From: Paenibacillus sp. FSL K6-1330
GTDB lineage: Bacteria > Bacillota > Bacilli > Paenibacillales > Paenibacillaceae
Direction of reading: 5' to 3'
Assembly (NCBI RefSeq): GCF_037976825.1
Contig: NZ_CP150269.1
Span: 517,001 to 581,000, forward strand
DNA: 64,000 bases
The notes under the pieces are model-generated. The model did not search any database, was not told the DNA's origin, and saw only the letters and a list, made by a program, of their open reading frames with translations. Of this stretch, positions 8,170 to 16,340 are shown one piece after another. The position numbers and the translations under genes are program-made. Position 1 is the first letter of the stretch. Each line of letters opens with the position of its first letter.

Positions 8170-8280
8170 ATTTAACACCCTTCCGAACGGTTTATTTACT
8201 AATATTATATAATATTAACGCGGTGTCGTGTTGAATTAAATATACAAAAAAATAGCTGTCGAGACTTTCTCGACAGCCTG

Positions 8281-8303
8281 AAGCGAGAGCTTGATTCTCG
8301 CTT
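8281..8303. repeat. 23-bp target duplication, itself a terminator hairpin (other copy 6701-6723)
   Basis: AAGCGAGAGCTTGATTCTCGCTT is present once on each side of the IS. It is palindromic: AAGCGAGA pairs with TCTCGCTT. The right copy is followed by TTTTTTCTCG (plus strand) and the left copy is preceded on the plus strand by GCAAAAGAAA. Before insertion it was probably the shared terminator between the FtsW-like gene and the oligopeptide transporter operon, which converge here. Each gene still has a copy of the hairpin. Confidence 0.85.
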
Positions 8304-8352
8304 TTTTCTCGTTTATAGAGAGGTGTCGTTATCCGGTTCGGTGGCGTATAAG

Positions 8353-9357
8353 TTACACCTTCTCCAGCACACCGGATGCGATTTCTTCGATATAGTGGCA
8401 GGCCGCCTGATGGCCTCTGCGCTCATCGACTTCCCGAAGCAACGGGGCCTCGGACCGGCAGAAATCCGTGGCATACATGCAGCGGGTATGAAACCGGCAG
8501 CCGGAAGGCGGGTTGATCGGGGACGGAACATCTCCCTTGAGAATGATGCGTTCCTTCTTGCGCTCGGGATCCAGCGTCGGGATGGCTGACAGCAGAGCGC
8601 GGGTGTAAGGATGCTGTGGGTGCCGGAAGAGGGAATGTTTATCCGCGATTTCCACGATCGTTCCCAGATACATCACGATAATCCGGTCGGAAATATGCCG
8701 AACGACCCCAAGATCATGGGAGATGAACAGATAGGTCAGCTTGAATTCGGTTTGCAGTGATTTCATCAGATTGAGCACTTGCGCCTGGATGGACACGTCA
8801 AGCGCAGAGACCGCTTCATCGCTGATGATCAGCTTGGGATTCACGGACAAGGCGCGAGCAATTCCGATCCGCTGCCGCTGTCCGCCACTGAATTCATGCG
8901 GGTACCGATTGGCTTGATAGGCGGCCAGGCCCACCGTTTCCAGAAGCTCGATGGCCCGGCCCCGCCGATCCTTCTTGGGAACGACGTTTTGAATGTCCAT
9001 CGCTTCTTCTAGGACTTGCAGCGCTGTTTTTCTAGGATTCAGCGAAGCATAGGGGTCCTGAAAAATCATCTGCAGGTCTTTACGCCTTCGGTTCATCTGC
9101 GCTTTATTTAGGGAAAGCAGATCGGTGCCTTCGAACACCACCTCTCCAGCGGTTGGTTCGTCCAGCCTCAGGATGGCCCGGCCCGTGGTTGATTTGCCGC
9201 AGCCGGATTCGCCCACGATACTGACAGTTTCTCCCTCATGTACGGAGAATGAAATATCATCCACAGCTTTTACGATGTTGACGGCACGGCCCAGGATGCC
9301 GCCCTTGATCGGGAAATACTGCTTGAGGTTTTTGACGGTTAACAACTCTTTGCTCAT
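8353..9357 (-). CDS. oligopeptide/dipeptide ABC transporter ATPase (OppF/DppF type)
   Basis: The 334-residue ATPase starts at the ATG at 9357, overlapping the upstream ATPase stop as ATGA. Walker A is GESGCGKST, the signature is FSGGQRQRIGIARAL, and the family C-terminal domain carries the CRFHTRCMYA Cys pattern seen in OppD/OppF proteins that bind a [4Fe-4S] cluster. Walker B reads LIISDEAVSALD, where the usual Pro after DE is Ala. It forms the ATPase heterodimer with its neighbour and energises peptide import. It is the last gene of the operon and is followed by the IS-duplicated terminator. Confidence 0.93.
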   Translation of the reverse strand: MSKELLTVKNLKQYFPIKGGILGRAVNIVKAVDDISFSVHEGETVSIVGESGCGKSTTGRAILRLDEPTAGEVVFEGTDLLSLNKAQMNRRRKDLQMIFQDPYASLNPRKTALQVLEEAMDIQNVVPKKDRRGRAIELLETVGLAAYQANRYPHEFSGGQRQRIGIARALSVNPKLIISDEAVSALDVSIQAQVLNLMKSLQTEFKLTYLFISHDLGVVRHISDRIIVMYLGTIVEIADKHSLFRHPQHPYTRALLSAIPTLDPERKKERIILKGDVPSPINPPSGCRFHTRCMYATDFCRSEAPLLREVDERRGHQAACHYIEEIASGVLEKV

Positions 9358-10367
9358 GATAGAACGTTCACCTCGCTTTCCAGCTCCCATTGATCGGTGT
9401 ATTTCCAGCACCTGACTTGTTGGTTATCATCCAGCGCATGAAGCTCCGGCAGTTTGTCATAGCACAGCTTGGCTGCATGGGGACAGCGGGGGGCGAAGCG
9501 ACAGCCTTCCTGTGGGTCATATGGGCTTGGAACAGAGCCTTTAATCGGCTCCAGCGTTTCCTTATCGATATCATGCCGCGGCAGCGAGTTCATCAGGCCG
9601 ACGGTGTAGGGGTGCTTCGGATGCTTGAAGAGGGTGCGCACATCGGTATATTCCACCACTTTTCCGCAGTACATGACTGCTACCTCATCGCAGGTTTCCG
9701 CAACGATGCCCAGATCATGGGTGATAAAAATAATCGACATCTGCAGCTTCCGCTGCAGCTCCTTCATCAGCTCCAAAATTTGAGCCTGAATGGTCACGTC
9801 AAGCGCTGTAGTCGGCTCGTCTGCAATGAGCAGATCCGGATTGCACGCCAGCGCCATGGCAATCATGACACGTTGGCGCATACCGCCGGACAGCTGGAAG
9901 GGGTACTGTCGGACTCTTTTTTCCGGGGAGGGGATGCCGACCAGTTTCAACATCTCGACGGCTTTGTCCATCGCTTGTTTTTTGCTCAGATTCTCATGGA
10001 TTTGGTAGGCCTCCGCGATCTGATCGCCGACGGTGAAGACCGGATTGAGCGATGTCATCGGCTCCTGAAAGATCATCGAGATCTGATTGCCCCTTATTTT
10101 GCGCATCTGCCGGTCCGATTGTTCGAGCAGATTCACACCGTTATATAGGATTTGGCCACCGACGATTCGTCCCGGATGAAAGATCAGCCGCAGGATGGAG
10201 AGGGACAGTATGCTTTTGCCTGAACCGGATTCGCCCACGATGCCGAGCGTCTTCCCCTTGCGTACGGTAAGGCTGATATCATCCACAGCTTTCACTTCGC
10301 CCAGTTCGGTGAAAAAAGAGGTTTGCAGGTTCTTGATCGTAAGCAAACTTGATGTGTGCTGTTCCAT
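9354..10367 (-). CDS. oligopeptide/dipeptide ABC transporter ATPase (OppD/DppD type)
   Basis: This 337-residue ATPase starts at the ATG at 10367, behind AAGGGAGC; an in-frame upstream ATG at 10409 lacks a ribosome site and overlaps the repeat region. Walker A is GESGSGKS, signature [15 protein letters not shown], Walker [13 protein letters not shown]. The C-terminal [10 protein letters not shown] motif is the OppD/DppD cysteine cluster. It is coupled to the downstream partner by an ATGA overlap. Upstream lies almost 1.1 kb of tandem repeats separating it from the permease genes, so expression of the ATPases may depend on read-through or on an internal promoter in the repeats. Confidence 0.93.
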   Translation of the reverse strand: MEQHTSSLLTIKNLQTSFFTELGEVKAVDDISLTVRKGKTLGIVGESGSGKSILSLSILRLIFHPGRIVGGQILYNGVNLLEQSDRQMRKIRGNQISMIFQEPMTSLNPVFTVGDQIAEAYQIHENLSKKQAMDKAVEMLKLVGIPSPEKRVRQYPFQLSGGMRQRVMIAMALACNPDLLIADEPTTALDVTIQAQILELMKELQRKLQMSIIFITHDLGIVAETCDEVAVMYCGKVVEYTDVRTLFKHPKHPYTVGLMNSLPRHDIDKETLEPIKGSVPSPYDPQEGCRFAPRCPHAAKLCYDKLPELHALDDNQQVRCWKYTDQWELESEVNVLS

Positions 10368-10410
10368 CTTGTCTAAGCTCCCTTCGCTTTCAATTGGTCT
10401 TGGAATCATG

Positions 10411-11370
10411 TGTCCGGATTGGCTCCCAAATAGCTCGATTTTCGGTAAATAGCGGATCGTATGTCCTCGTGACTCCCAAATCGCACGTTTTGCAGCAAAG
10501 TAGCAGATCTATGTCCGCGTGACTCCCAATTAGCCAGTTTTGCAGCAAACCGTGAATTCTCCGACCCTAAGGTCTCAATAACAGCTCGATTTCTGTGAAT
10601 TACAGATCTTACGTCCGTATGGGCACAAAACTAGCTTGTTTTCAGTAAATCGAGTGCGTGCGTCCTCATGTACTCCCAAACAGCTAGATTCGTCTGGATT
10701 AGCATGTACGAGGACTGTAGTTCCGCTATTACTTTATTTTCTTCGTGTTAGTGGAAGTACGAGGACATGAGATCCGCTATTGCTAGAAATAGTTGGCTAA
10801 ATTCGTGATTTTGGGTACATTAACGGATCGTGTGTCCGGATTGGCTCCCAAATAGCTCGATTTTCGGTAAATAGCGGATCGTATGTCCTCGTGACTCCTA
10901 AATCGCTCGTTTTTGCAGTAAAGTAGCAGATCTGTGTCCGCGTGACTCCCAATTAGCCAGTTTTGCAGCAAACCGTGAATTCTCCGACCCCTAAGGTCTC
11001 AATAACAGCTCGATTTCTGTGTAAATTACAGATCTTACGTCCGCATGGGCACAAAAATAGCTTGTTTTCAGTAAATCGAGTGCGTCCGTCCTCATGTACT
11101 CCCAAACAGCTAGATTCGTCTGGATTAGCATGTATGAGGACTGTAGTTCCGTTATTACTTTATTTTCTGCATGTTAGTGGAGGTAAGAGGACTTGAGATC
11201 CGCTATTGCGAGAAATAGTTGGCTAAATTCGTGATTTTGAGTACATTAACGGATCGTGTGTCCGGATTGGCTCCCAAATAGCTCGATTTTCGGTAAATAA
11301 CGGATCGTGTGTCCGCACGGGCTCGAAAATAGCTCGATTTTCGGTAAATAGCGGATCGTGTGTCCACTTG
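10411..11370. repeat. large tandem repeat, two 424-bp copies plus a partial third
   Basis: The motif TGTCCGGATTGGCTCCCAAA starts at 10411, 10833 and 11259, giving unit lengths of 422 and 426 bp with few mismatches. Each unit is itself built of degenerate 40-60-bp pieces of the form ...GGATCGTATGTCC..GTGACTCCCAAATAGCTCG, alternating with tails such as AGTACGAGGACATGAGATCCGCTATT in opposite sense. No coding potential is visible in 10410-11475. The same short motif (AAATAACAGATC..TGTCCG) reappears near 54.2 kb, so this is an interspersed family amplified locally here. Confidence 0.9.
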
Positions 11371-11475
11371 AACCAAACTGTAGATCATACTAATCCACAC
11401 GCTTGCCACACAATGTAGAGTTCACACTATTGACCACATTAATCCCACACTAATCCCACAGCTAAAACTCACCAA

Positions 11476-12399
11476 TCAATCGAAATCAATGCGCTTGTTG
11501 AAGTATCGGTAGGAGATGTCCACAAGCAGGTTCACAAGCACGAACATGATCGAGAGCACAAGCACGGTTGCCTGTACGACCGGGAAATCTCTTGCCCGGA
11601 TCGAGTCGATGACGTATCGTCCCATGCCGTTCACGGCGAATACGGACTCGGTCAGCACCGCCCCGCCCAGCAGGCCGCCGAATTCCAGACCGATGACGGT
11701 AATGACGGGAATCATGGCATTTTTCAGGGCATGTCGGTAGATGATGACACGCTCTCGGACGCCTTTGGCTTGAGCGGTGCGGATGTAATCCTGGCCGATG
11801 ACCTCCAGCATGCTGGAACGGGTCATTCTGGCAATGATCGCGGCGCCGCCTGTCCCGAGCGTGATCACGGGAAGGACGGTTTGCGACCACGTGCCCCAGC
11901 CGGAGGGACGGAACCAGCCTAGATCCACGGCAAAATATTGGATCAGCATGAGCCCAAGCCAGAAATTCGGCATCGATAGTCCGAACAGGGCAACGAACAT
12001 GACGCCGATATCAGCGGGCGAGCTTTTTTTGACGGCGGAGATGATGCCGGCCAGAATGCCGAGAAATACAGCCAGGATCGTAGAGTATATGGCAAGCTCG
12101 ACGGTGATCCAGAATCGGCTTTTGAATATTTCATCGGCGATGGGGCGGCTGCTGCGGATCGAATCTCCCAAATCTCCCTGCAGTAAACCACTGACGTAAT
12201 TCCAATACTGAAGCGGCAGCGGATCGTTTAATCCCAGGTTCTCACGGATCTTCTCCACCTGCTCCTTGGGCGCCCCTTCCCCGATAATGACCTGCGCCGC
12301 ATCTCCCGGAATGAGGTGCATCAGCAGGAAGACGACAATGGTAACGCCAATGACAACAGGTATCGTCTGAATTAGCCTTCGAATGGAATAGATGAGCAT
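11476..12399 (-). CDS. oligopeptide/dipeptide ABC transporter permease (OppB/DppB type)
   Basis: A 307-residue membrane protein with the OppB/DppB length and six predicted helices. The N-terminal helix (RLIQTIPVVIGVTIVVFLLMHLIPGD) is the classic DppB first segment, shown here as RLIQTIPVVIGV and VVFLLMHLIPGD. The cytoplasmic EAA-like loop reads DYIRTAQAKGVRERVIIYRHALKN, which contacts the ATPases. It follows the second permease gene by 20 bp. Start at the ATG at 12399. Together with the OppC-type protein it forms the translocation path for peptides delivered by the lipoprotein at 13476. Confidence 0.93.
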   Translation of the reverse strand: MLIYSIRRLIQTIPVVIGVTIVVFLLMHLIPGDAAQVIIGEGAPKEQVEKIRENLGLNDPLPLQYWNYVSGLLQGDLGDSIRSSRPIADEIFKSRFWITVELAIYSTILAVFLGILAGIISAVKKSSPADIGVMFVALFGLSMPNFWLGLMLIQYFAVDLGWFRPSGWGTWSQTVLPVITLGTGGAAIIARMTRSSMLEVIGQDYIRTAQAKGVRERVIIYRHALKNAMIPVITVIGLEFGGLLGGAVLTESVFAVNGMGRYVIDSIRARDFPVVQATVLVLSIMFVLVNLLVDISYRYFNKRIDFD

Positions 12400-12418
12400 G
12401 GCCCGGCAGCTCCCTTCA

Positions 12419-13315
12419 TTATTTTTTCATTTTCGGGTCAAGGACATCCCGCAAGCCGTCACCCAGCAGATTAAATGCGATAACAACGAACACGATCGAC
12501 AAGCCGGGGAACAGGGCAACATGGGGGTGATCCATAATATAGTTGCGCCCATCATTCAGCATGGCTCCCCACTCCGGCGTCGGCGGCTGTGCGCCAAGAC
12601 CGAGGAAGGACAAGCCGCTGGCGGTCAGGATAGCAACAGCGATCCGCAGCGTAGCCTGCACGATGATAGGGGATGTGATATTCGGCAAAATATGCCCGAA
12701 GATGATTCGTCCATCGCTCGCGCCCAGCGAACGCATGGCATCAATATATTCGAGCTTGCGGACGGCCAGCGTCGAGCCGCGCACGACTCTCGCAAAGGTG
12801 GGGATTGAGAAGATGCTGACGGCGATAATCACGTTGAACAGATTTTTTCCAAGAACGCTGACAACCGCCAATGCCAGCAAAATGCCGGGAAACGCCAGCA
12901 TGACATCGGTCATTCTCATAATGAGTGCATCCCATTTACCTCCGTAATAACCGGATATGATTCCGAGTACGACACCAAAGGCTGCCCCGATGATGACCGA
13001 GATAAAACCGACCGAGAGCGTAAGACGCATGCCGTGGATAATCCTGGTGAAAATATCTCGCCCGTTGTGGTCCGTACCAAACCAATGGTCAGCGGACGGC
13101 TTCAGCAGTTTCGTAGAATAATCCACTTTGGTCGGATCATACTGGGTGAGCAGGGGGCCGAAAATTGCGACAAGAATCATCAGCAGGAGAAAGTACCCCC
13201 CGAATAAGGCCGCTTTGTTCTTCTTCAGACGGTGGTAGAAAGATTTCCATTGAACGAGACGGGTACCACTAGGTAGCGATTCATGTGTTCTGGCATCAGC
13301 GGTCATGTTAGGCAC
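12419..13315 (-). CDS. oligopeptide/dipeptide ABC transporter permease (OppC/DppC type)
   Basis: The 298-residue permease starts with the GTG at 13315, 9 nt after AAAGGA. It has the OppC_N first helix (KKNKAALFGGYFLLLMILVA) and the periplasmic HWFGTDHNGRDIFTRIIHG motif that marks this subfamily. The EAA loop reads YIDAMRSLGASDGRIIFGHILPN. It is first in the minus-strand operon, is divergent from the binding protein gene across 160 bp of AT-rich DNA, and ends 20 bp before the OppB-type gene. Confidence 0.93.
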   Translation of the reverse strand: MPNMTADARTHESLPSGTRLVQWKSFYHRLKKNKAALFGGYFLLLMILVAIFGPLLTQYDPTKVDYSTKLLKPSADHWFGTDHNGRDIFTRIIHGMRLTLSVGFISVIIGAAFGVVLGIISGYYGGKWDALIMRMTDVMLAFPGILLALAVVSVLGKNLFNVIIAVSIFSIPTFARVVRGSTLAVRKLEYIDAMRSLGASDGRIIFGHILPNITSPIIVQATLRIAVAILTASGLSFLGLGAQPPTPEWGAMLNDGRNYIMDHPHVALFPGLSIVFVVIAFNLLGDGLRDVLDPKMKK

Positions 13316-13475
13316 GTGAAATCATCCTTTCTCCAAGTTTGGATGTCAGCATTGGTGTCGTAGAAACGTGAGGTAAATCTGGCTTCTACTGGTATAAATA
13401 TCAAATAGTAAAATATATGTTAACTGTGTATAAAATATTTTCCTATTTTGATTGAGAAGGGGGAGTTTGTTTCAC

Positions 13476-15125
13476 ATGACAGGTAATAGAAGATTAAAGT
13501 GGCTTGTCTGCATCCTGGTCATGCTTACCGTAATAGTCTCGGCGTGCGGCAGTCCAAGCAAGAGCAGTAACCCTGAAACGCCGCCAAACGGCAGTAATAC
13601 GCCAGCTCCGGAGCCGGGGGCCAAGGATCCTCCCAAAGGAACGGATGATACCGGTGCAAATGAGCTTGTGATTGCCTGGCTTTCTGATCCGCCATCCATG
13701 GACCCTCATATGTCGACGGACCAGCAAACGAGCGTAATGACAACGCATATTTATGACACATTGGTGATTCATGATAAGGATCTGAATATTCAGCCGGGGC
13801 TCGCCGAGAGCTGGAAAGCGATCGATGAATTGACCTGGGAGTTCAAGCTCAGACAAGGCGTGAAGTTTACGGACGGCTCTCCATTCAATGCAGAGGTGGT
13901 CAAAGCCAACATTGATCGTATGCAGGATCCGGAGGTTGCTTCTCCACGCGCGTCGCTTGTTGGCATGATTAAAGAGGTTAAAGTCGTTGACGAATACACG
14001 GTGCAGCTTGTGACCGAGTATGCTTTCTCGCCGCTGCTTGCCCATTTGGCCCATTCTGCGGTGGGCATGATTAGTGCCGAAGCCATCAAGCTGGATTACG
14101 AGAAGGTGAAGGCAGGCGAGAAGGGAGGCGCATATCTGGCACAGAACCCTGTAGGCACGGGCGTGTTCAAATTAGAGAGCTGGAACCCCGGACAGGAAGT
14201 GAAGCTGGTTGCGAATGCCGATTATTGGGGGGATAAAGCGAAGGTTGAACGGGTCACGTTCAAGGTCGTAAGCGAAGAGGGAACGCGGATCGCGGAACTG
14301 GAAACCGGCTATGCGCATATTATCGATCCGGTGTCGCCGAGCAGCATCAGCCGCATTGAGAGCACAGACGGCATGTCTCTGAACCGTCAGGCTTCGCTGA
14401 GCTTGTCTTATATCGGGTTTAACAACGACAAAAAGCCGTTTAACGATGTGCGAGTACGGCAGGCCTTGTCGATGGCCATCAATAAGGATGAAATCATCTC
14501 GGGCATCTACGAAGGCACCGGAATTCCTGCTGTTGGTCCGCTGGCACCGGACGTGAACGGCTATGATGCTACCGTTAAGCCGATCGAACATAACATCGAC
14601 AAAGCCAAAGAGCTGTTGAAGGAGGCTGGATACGAGGGTGGCTTCTCAACGACCATCTGGACCAATGATAATCCGGAACGGATTAAGGTCGCCGAGTACG
14701 TACAATCCAAGCTGAAGGAATTGAATGTTGAAGTCAAAATCGAAGTGGTCGAATGGGGCGCATACCTGGCTCAAACCGCAGAAGGCAAGCATGATATGTT
14801 TATCCTCGGCTGGTCCACGGTAACGGCTGATGCCGACTATGGCATGTATGAGTTATTCCATTCCAAGAATGTAGGGGAGCCGGGTAACCGTACCTTCACG
14901 AAGGATCCGGAACTGGATAAACTGCTGGATGCCGGGCGTAAAGAGAACGATCCTGAACAACGCAAGCTTATCTATAAACAGGCGCAAGAGAAGCTGGTTG
15001 AGTTAGCGCCGATGCTGTATATCCATCATCAGGAGTATTTAAACGGTGTCAGCAGCAAGGTCGAGGGCTTCTGGCGGCATCCGAACGGCATCATGCAGCT
15101 GCATCAAGTGTCCATTCAGCCATAA
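13476..15125 (+). CDS. oligopeptide-binding lipoprotein of ABC transporter (SBP family 5)
   Basis: The ATG at 13476 follows GAAGGGGGAG, 10 nt away; the 549-residue product starts with a signal peptide ending in the lipobox VSACG (Cys near 27) and a Ser/Pro/Gly/Asn-rich linker. The mature domain is a family 5 solute-binding protein: LVIAWLSDPPSMDPHMSTD at the start, GLAESWKAIDELTWEFKLRQG, and NPVGTGVFKLESW in the middle, VRQALSMAINKDEI further on. It captures peptides outside the membrane and hands them to the permeases. It is transcribed divergently from the permease genes, an unusual split of one system into three transcription blocks. Confidence 0.93.
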   Translation: MTGNRRLKWLVCILVMLTVIVSACGSPSKSSNPETPPNGSNTPAPEPGAKDPPKGTDDTGANELVIAWLSDPPSMDPHMSTDQQTSVMTTHIYDTLVIHDKDLNIQPGLAESWKAIDELTWEFKLRQGVKFTDGSPFNAEVVKANIDRMQDPEVASPRASLVGMIKEVKVVDEYTVQLVTEYAFSPLLAHLAHSAVGMISAEAIKLDYEKVKAGEKGGAYLAQNPVGTGVFKLESWNPGQEVKLVANADYWGDKAKVERVTFKVVSEEGTRIAELETGYAHIIDPVSPSSISRIESTDGMSLNRQASLSLSYIGFNNDKKPFNDVRVRQALSMAINKDEIISGIYEGTGIPAVGPLAPDVNGYDATVKPIEHNIDKAKELLKEAGYEGGFSTTIWTNDNPERIKVAEYVQSKLKELNVEVKIEVVEWGAYLAQTAEGKHDMFILGWSTVTADADYGMYELFHSKNVGEPGNRTFTKDPELDKLLDAGRKENDPEQRKLIYKQAQEKLVELAPMLYIHHQEYLNGVSSKVEGFWRHPNGIMQLHQVSIQP

Positions 15126-15180
15126 GGATGTCTGAAAGCTTTATAGCTTTGAATCGTCATGATATAAGAGATATGCATCA

Positions 15181-15210
15181 AGAGGCCCCTATGAGGGGGT
15201 CTCTTTTTTT
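15181..15210 (+). terminator. intrinsic terminator of the peptide-binding protein gene
   Basis: AGAGGCCCCT pairs with AGGGGGTCTCT around ATG, followed by seven T. Confidence 0.88.
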
Positions 15211-15371
15211 GATGTTGTTCGAGTGCTGGGACAGGAGATAGGGCTGACAGCAATGGTTCGTTATCTTTGCTCGTTGGCATCAAGATGATCATACAGCTTA
15301 CGAGCGGAAGGAATTGAGGTGATGTCACATTTATCACGTCAAAAGAATGAAAAAATAGATCCTTATATACG

Positions 15372-15407
15372 TTGACATGTATATACGAATTGATGTATAT
15401 TAAAACC
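15372..15407 (+). promoter_or_regulatory. consensus promoter with operator dyad, probably giving a leaderless transcript
   Basis: TTGACA (15372-15377), an 18-bp spacer and TATATT (15396-15401) form a near-consensus promoter. The -10 ends only 6 bp before the ATG at 15408. Inside it the dyad ATATAC-N8-GTATAT fits an ArsR-type autoregulatory operator. Transcription from the usual +7 position would start at about the A of the ATG. Confidence 0.7.
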
Positions 15408-15740
15408 ATGAATACTTCAGCTATGCAATTAACCCTGTTCACGATCTCGGAGCCGAACCGCTTCAACATCATTGAACTTTTAAAGCAAGGGTCGAGATCG
15501 GTCAGCGACATCGTAGAGATTCTGGGAATCGGCCAGCCCCAAGTATCCCGCCATCTGCGGATACTGAGCGAGGCCGGGCTGGTGAAAGTCCGTAAGAACG
15601 CACAGCAGCGCATTTATAGTCTTGAAGCCCAGCCGTTTCAGGAGCTGGACGTCTGGTTCGATTCATTCAGTCGATTGTGGGAAGAGCGACTCGACAAGTT
15701 CGAGGACTATATGAGCGACTTCAACGGAAAGGAGAGTTGA
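15408..15740 (+). CDS. ArsR family transcriptional regulator
   Basis: The protein is 110 residues from the ATG at 15408; an ATG at 15423 would give 105. The winged-helix domain is clear: FTISEPNRFNIIELLKQGSRSVSDIVEILGIGQPQVSRHLRILSEAGLV (read here as FTISEPNRFNIIELL, SVSDIVEILG and QPQVSRHLRILSEAGLV). No cysteine metal-site motif is seen, so it belongs to the non-metal ArsR group that commonly sits next to SRPBCC genes, as here. It probably represses its own operon through the dyad in the promoter. No Shine-Dalgarno sequence precedes either ATG. Confidence 0.88.
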   Translation: MNTSAMQLTLFTISEPNRFNIIELLKQGSRSVSDIVEILGIGQPQVSRHLRILSEAGLVKVRKNAQQRIYSLEAQPFQELDVWFDSFSRLWEERLDKFEDYMSDFNGKES

Positions 15741-15772
15741 TTCAACTTTTTTGCTAGATCCACAGGAAGATA

Positions 15773-15792
15773 CGGCTCTGCATGCAGAGCCG
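15773..15792. promoter_or_regulatory. perfect 20-bp palindrome upstream of the SRPBCC gene
   Basis: CGGCTCTGCATGCAGAGCCG is a perfect palindrome 25 bp before the SRPBCC start. A small hairpin AGTTGATTCAACT followed by six T lies just upstream at 15736-15754 and may attenuate read-through from the ArsR gene. Whether the palindrome is a protein site or an RNA hairpin cannot be told. Confidence 0.55.
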
Positions 15793-15816
15793 ATTTCACA
15801 AACAGGAGGAAGTCAC

Positions 15817-16323
15817 ATGGGCAGGACGACCATTGTCAAGAAAGACCGGGAGCAGCGGAAGCTAACCGTGGAACGTATCGTAACCATCCCTCTGAAGCTG
15901 TCCTGGCAGGGATGGACTAAGCCGGAACACATTGAACGCTGGTGGGGGCCGAGGAACTGGAATGCCACGGTATATGAGATGGATGTCAGACCGGGTGGCG
16001 TATGGCGCTACAGGCTGGCTCCTGATAAGGCAGGAGAAGGGGAAGAAGCCTTTTGCAAGGCGACCTACTCCGAAGTGACGGAGTTATCAAGGCTCGTATA
16101 TACGGACACATTCACGGATCCGAACTGGAACCCCGTAGCAGGCAGCGACATGTTGACTTCGGTTACGTTTGAAGAGGCCGGGGAAGGGACCAGGCTATGC
16201 ATCATTACCCATTTTGCGAGTGCAGAGGAACTGGAAGCTGCGGAAGGCATGGGAATGGTAGAAGGATACACGGATACGCTGGAACGGTTTGAGAATGAAA
16301 TTAGCTTGTACATAACAGGATAA
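15817..16323 (+). CDS. SRPBCC (AHSA1-type) domain protein
   Basis: The ATG at 15817 is 7 nt after AGGAGG, giving 168 residues. The fold signature is ERIVTIPLKLSWQGWTKPEHIERWWGP near residues 20-45 followed by VRPGGVWRYR and, toward the C-terminus, the amphipathic helix GYTDTLERFENEIS. AHSA1/START-type proteins bind hydrophobic ligands in a cavity and often pair with an ArsR regulator. It lies between the ArsR gene and the hydrolase gene, all in one orientation with gaps of 76 and 17 bp. Confidence 0.88.
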   Translation: MGRTTIVKKDREQRKLTVERIVTIPLKLSWQGWTKPEHIERWWGPRNWNATVYEMDVRPGGVWRYRLAPDKAGEGEEAFCKATYSEVTELSRLVYTDTFTDPNWNPVAGSDMLTSVTFEEAGEGTRLCIITHFASAEELEAAEGMGMVEGYTDTLERFENEISLYITG

Positions 16324-16340
16324 TAAAAGGAGAGATGACC

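Larger units (their letters stand above)
6724..8280 (-). mobile_element. IS1182-like insertion sequence
   Basis: The element is 1557 bp. Its ends carry 15-bp terminal inverted repeats, CAGATTGTCGAGAAA at 6724 and the complement of CAGGCTGTCGAGAAA ending at 8280 (2 mismatches). A 23-bp direct duplication flanks it at 6701-6723 and 8281-8303. Just inside the left end is a perfect 14-bp stem (6736-6749 with 6754-6767, loop TTTC). The transposase is read on the minus strand in two frames. The family call rests on the transposase; the palindromic target fits what I recall of IS1182 elements. Confidence 0.88.

Noticed and set aside
10411-11370. CRISPR array
   Set aside because: Long 424-bp units with diverged inner pieces and no unique spacers between constant repeats; no cas genes.
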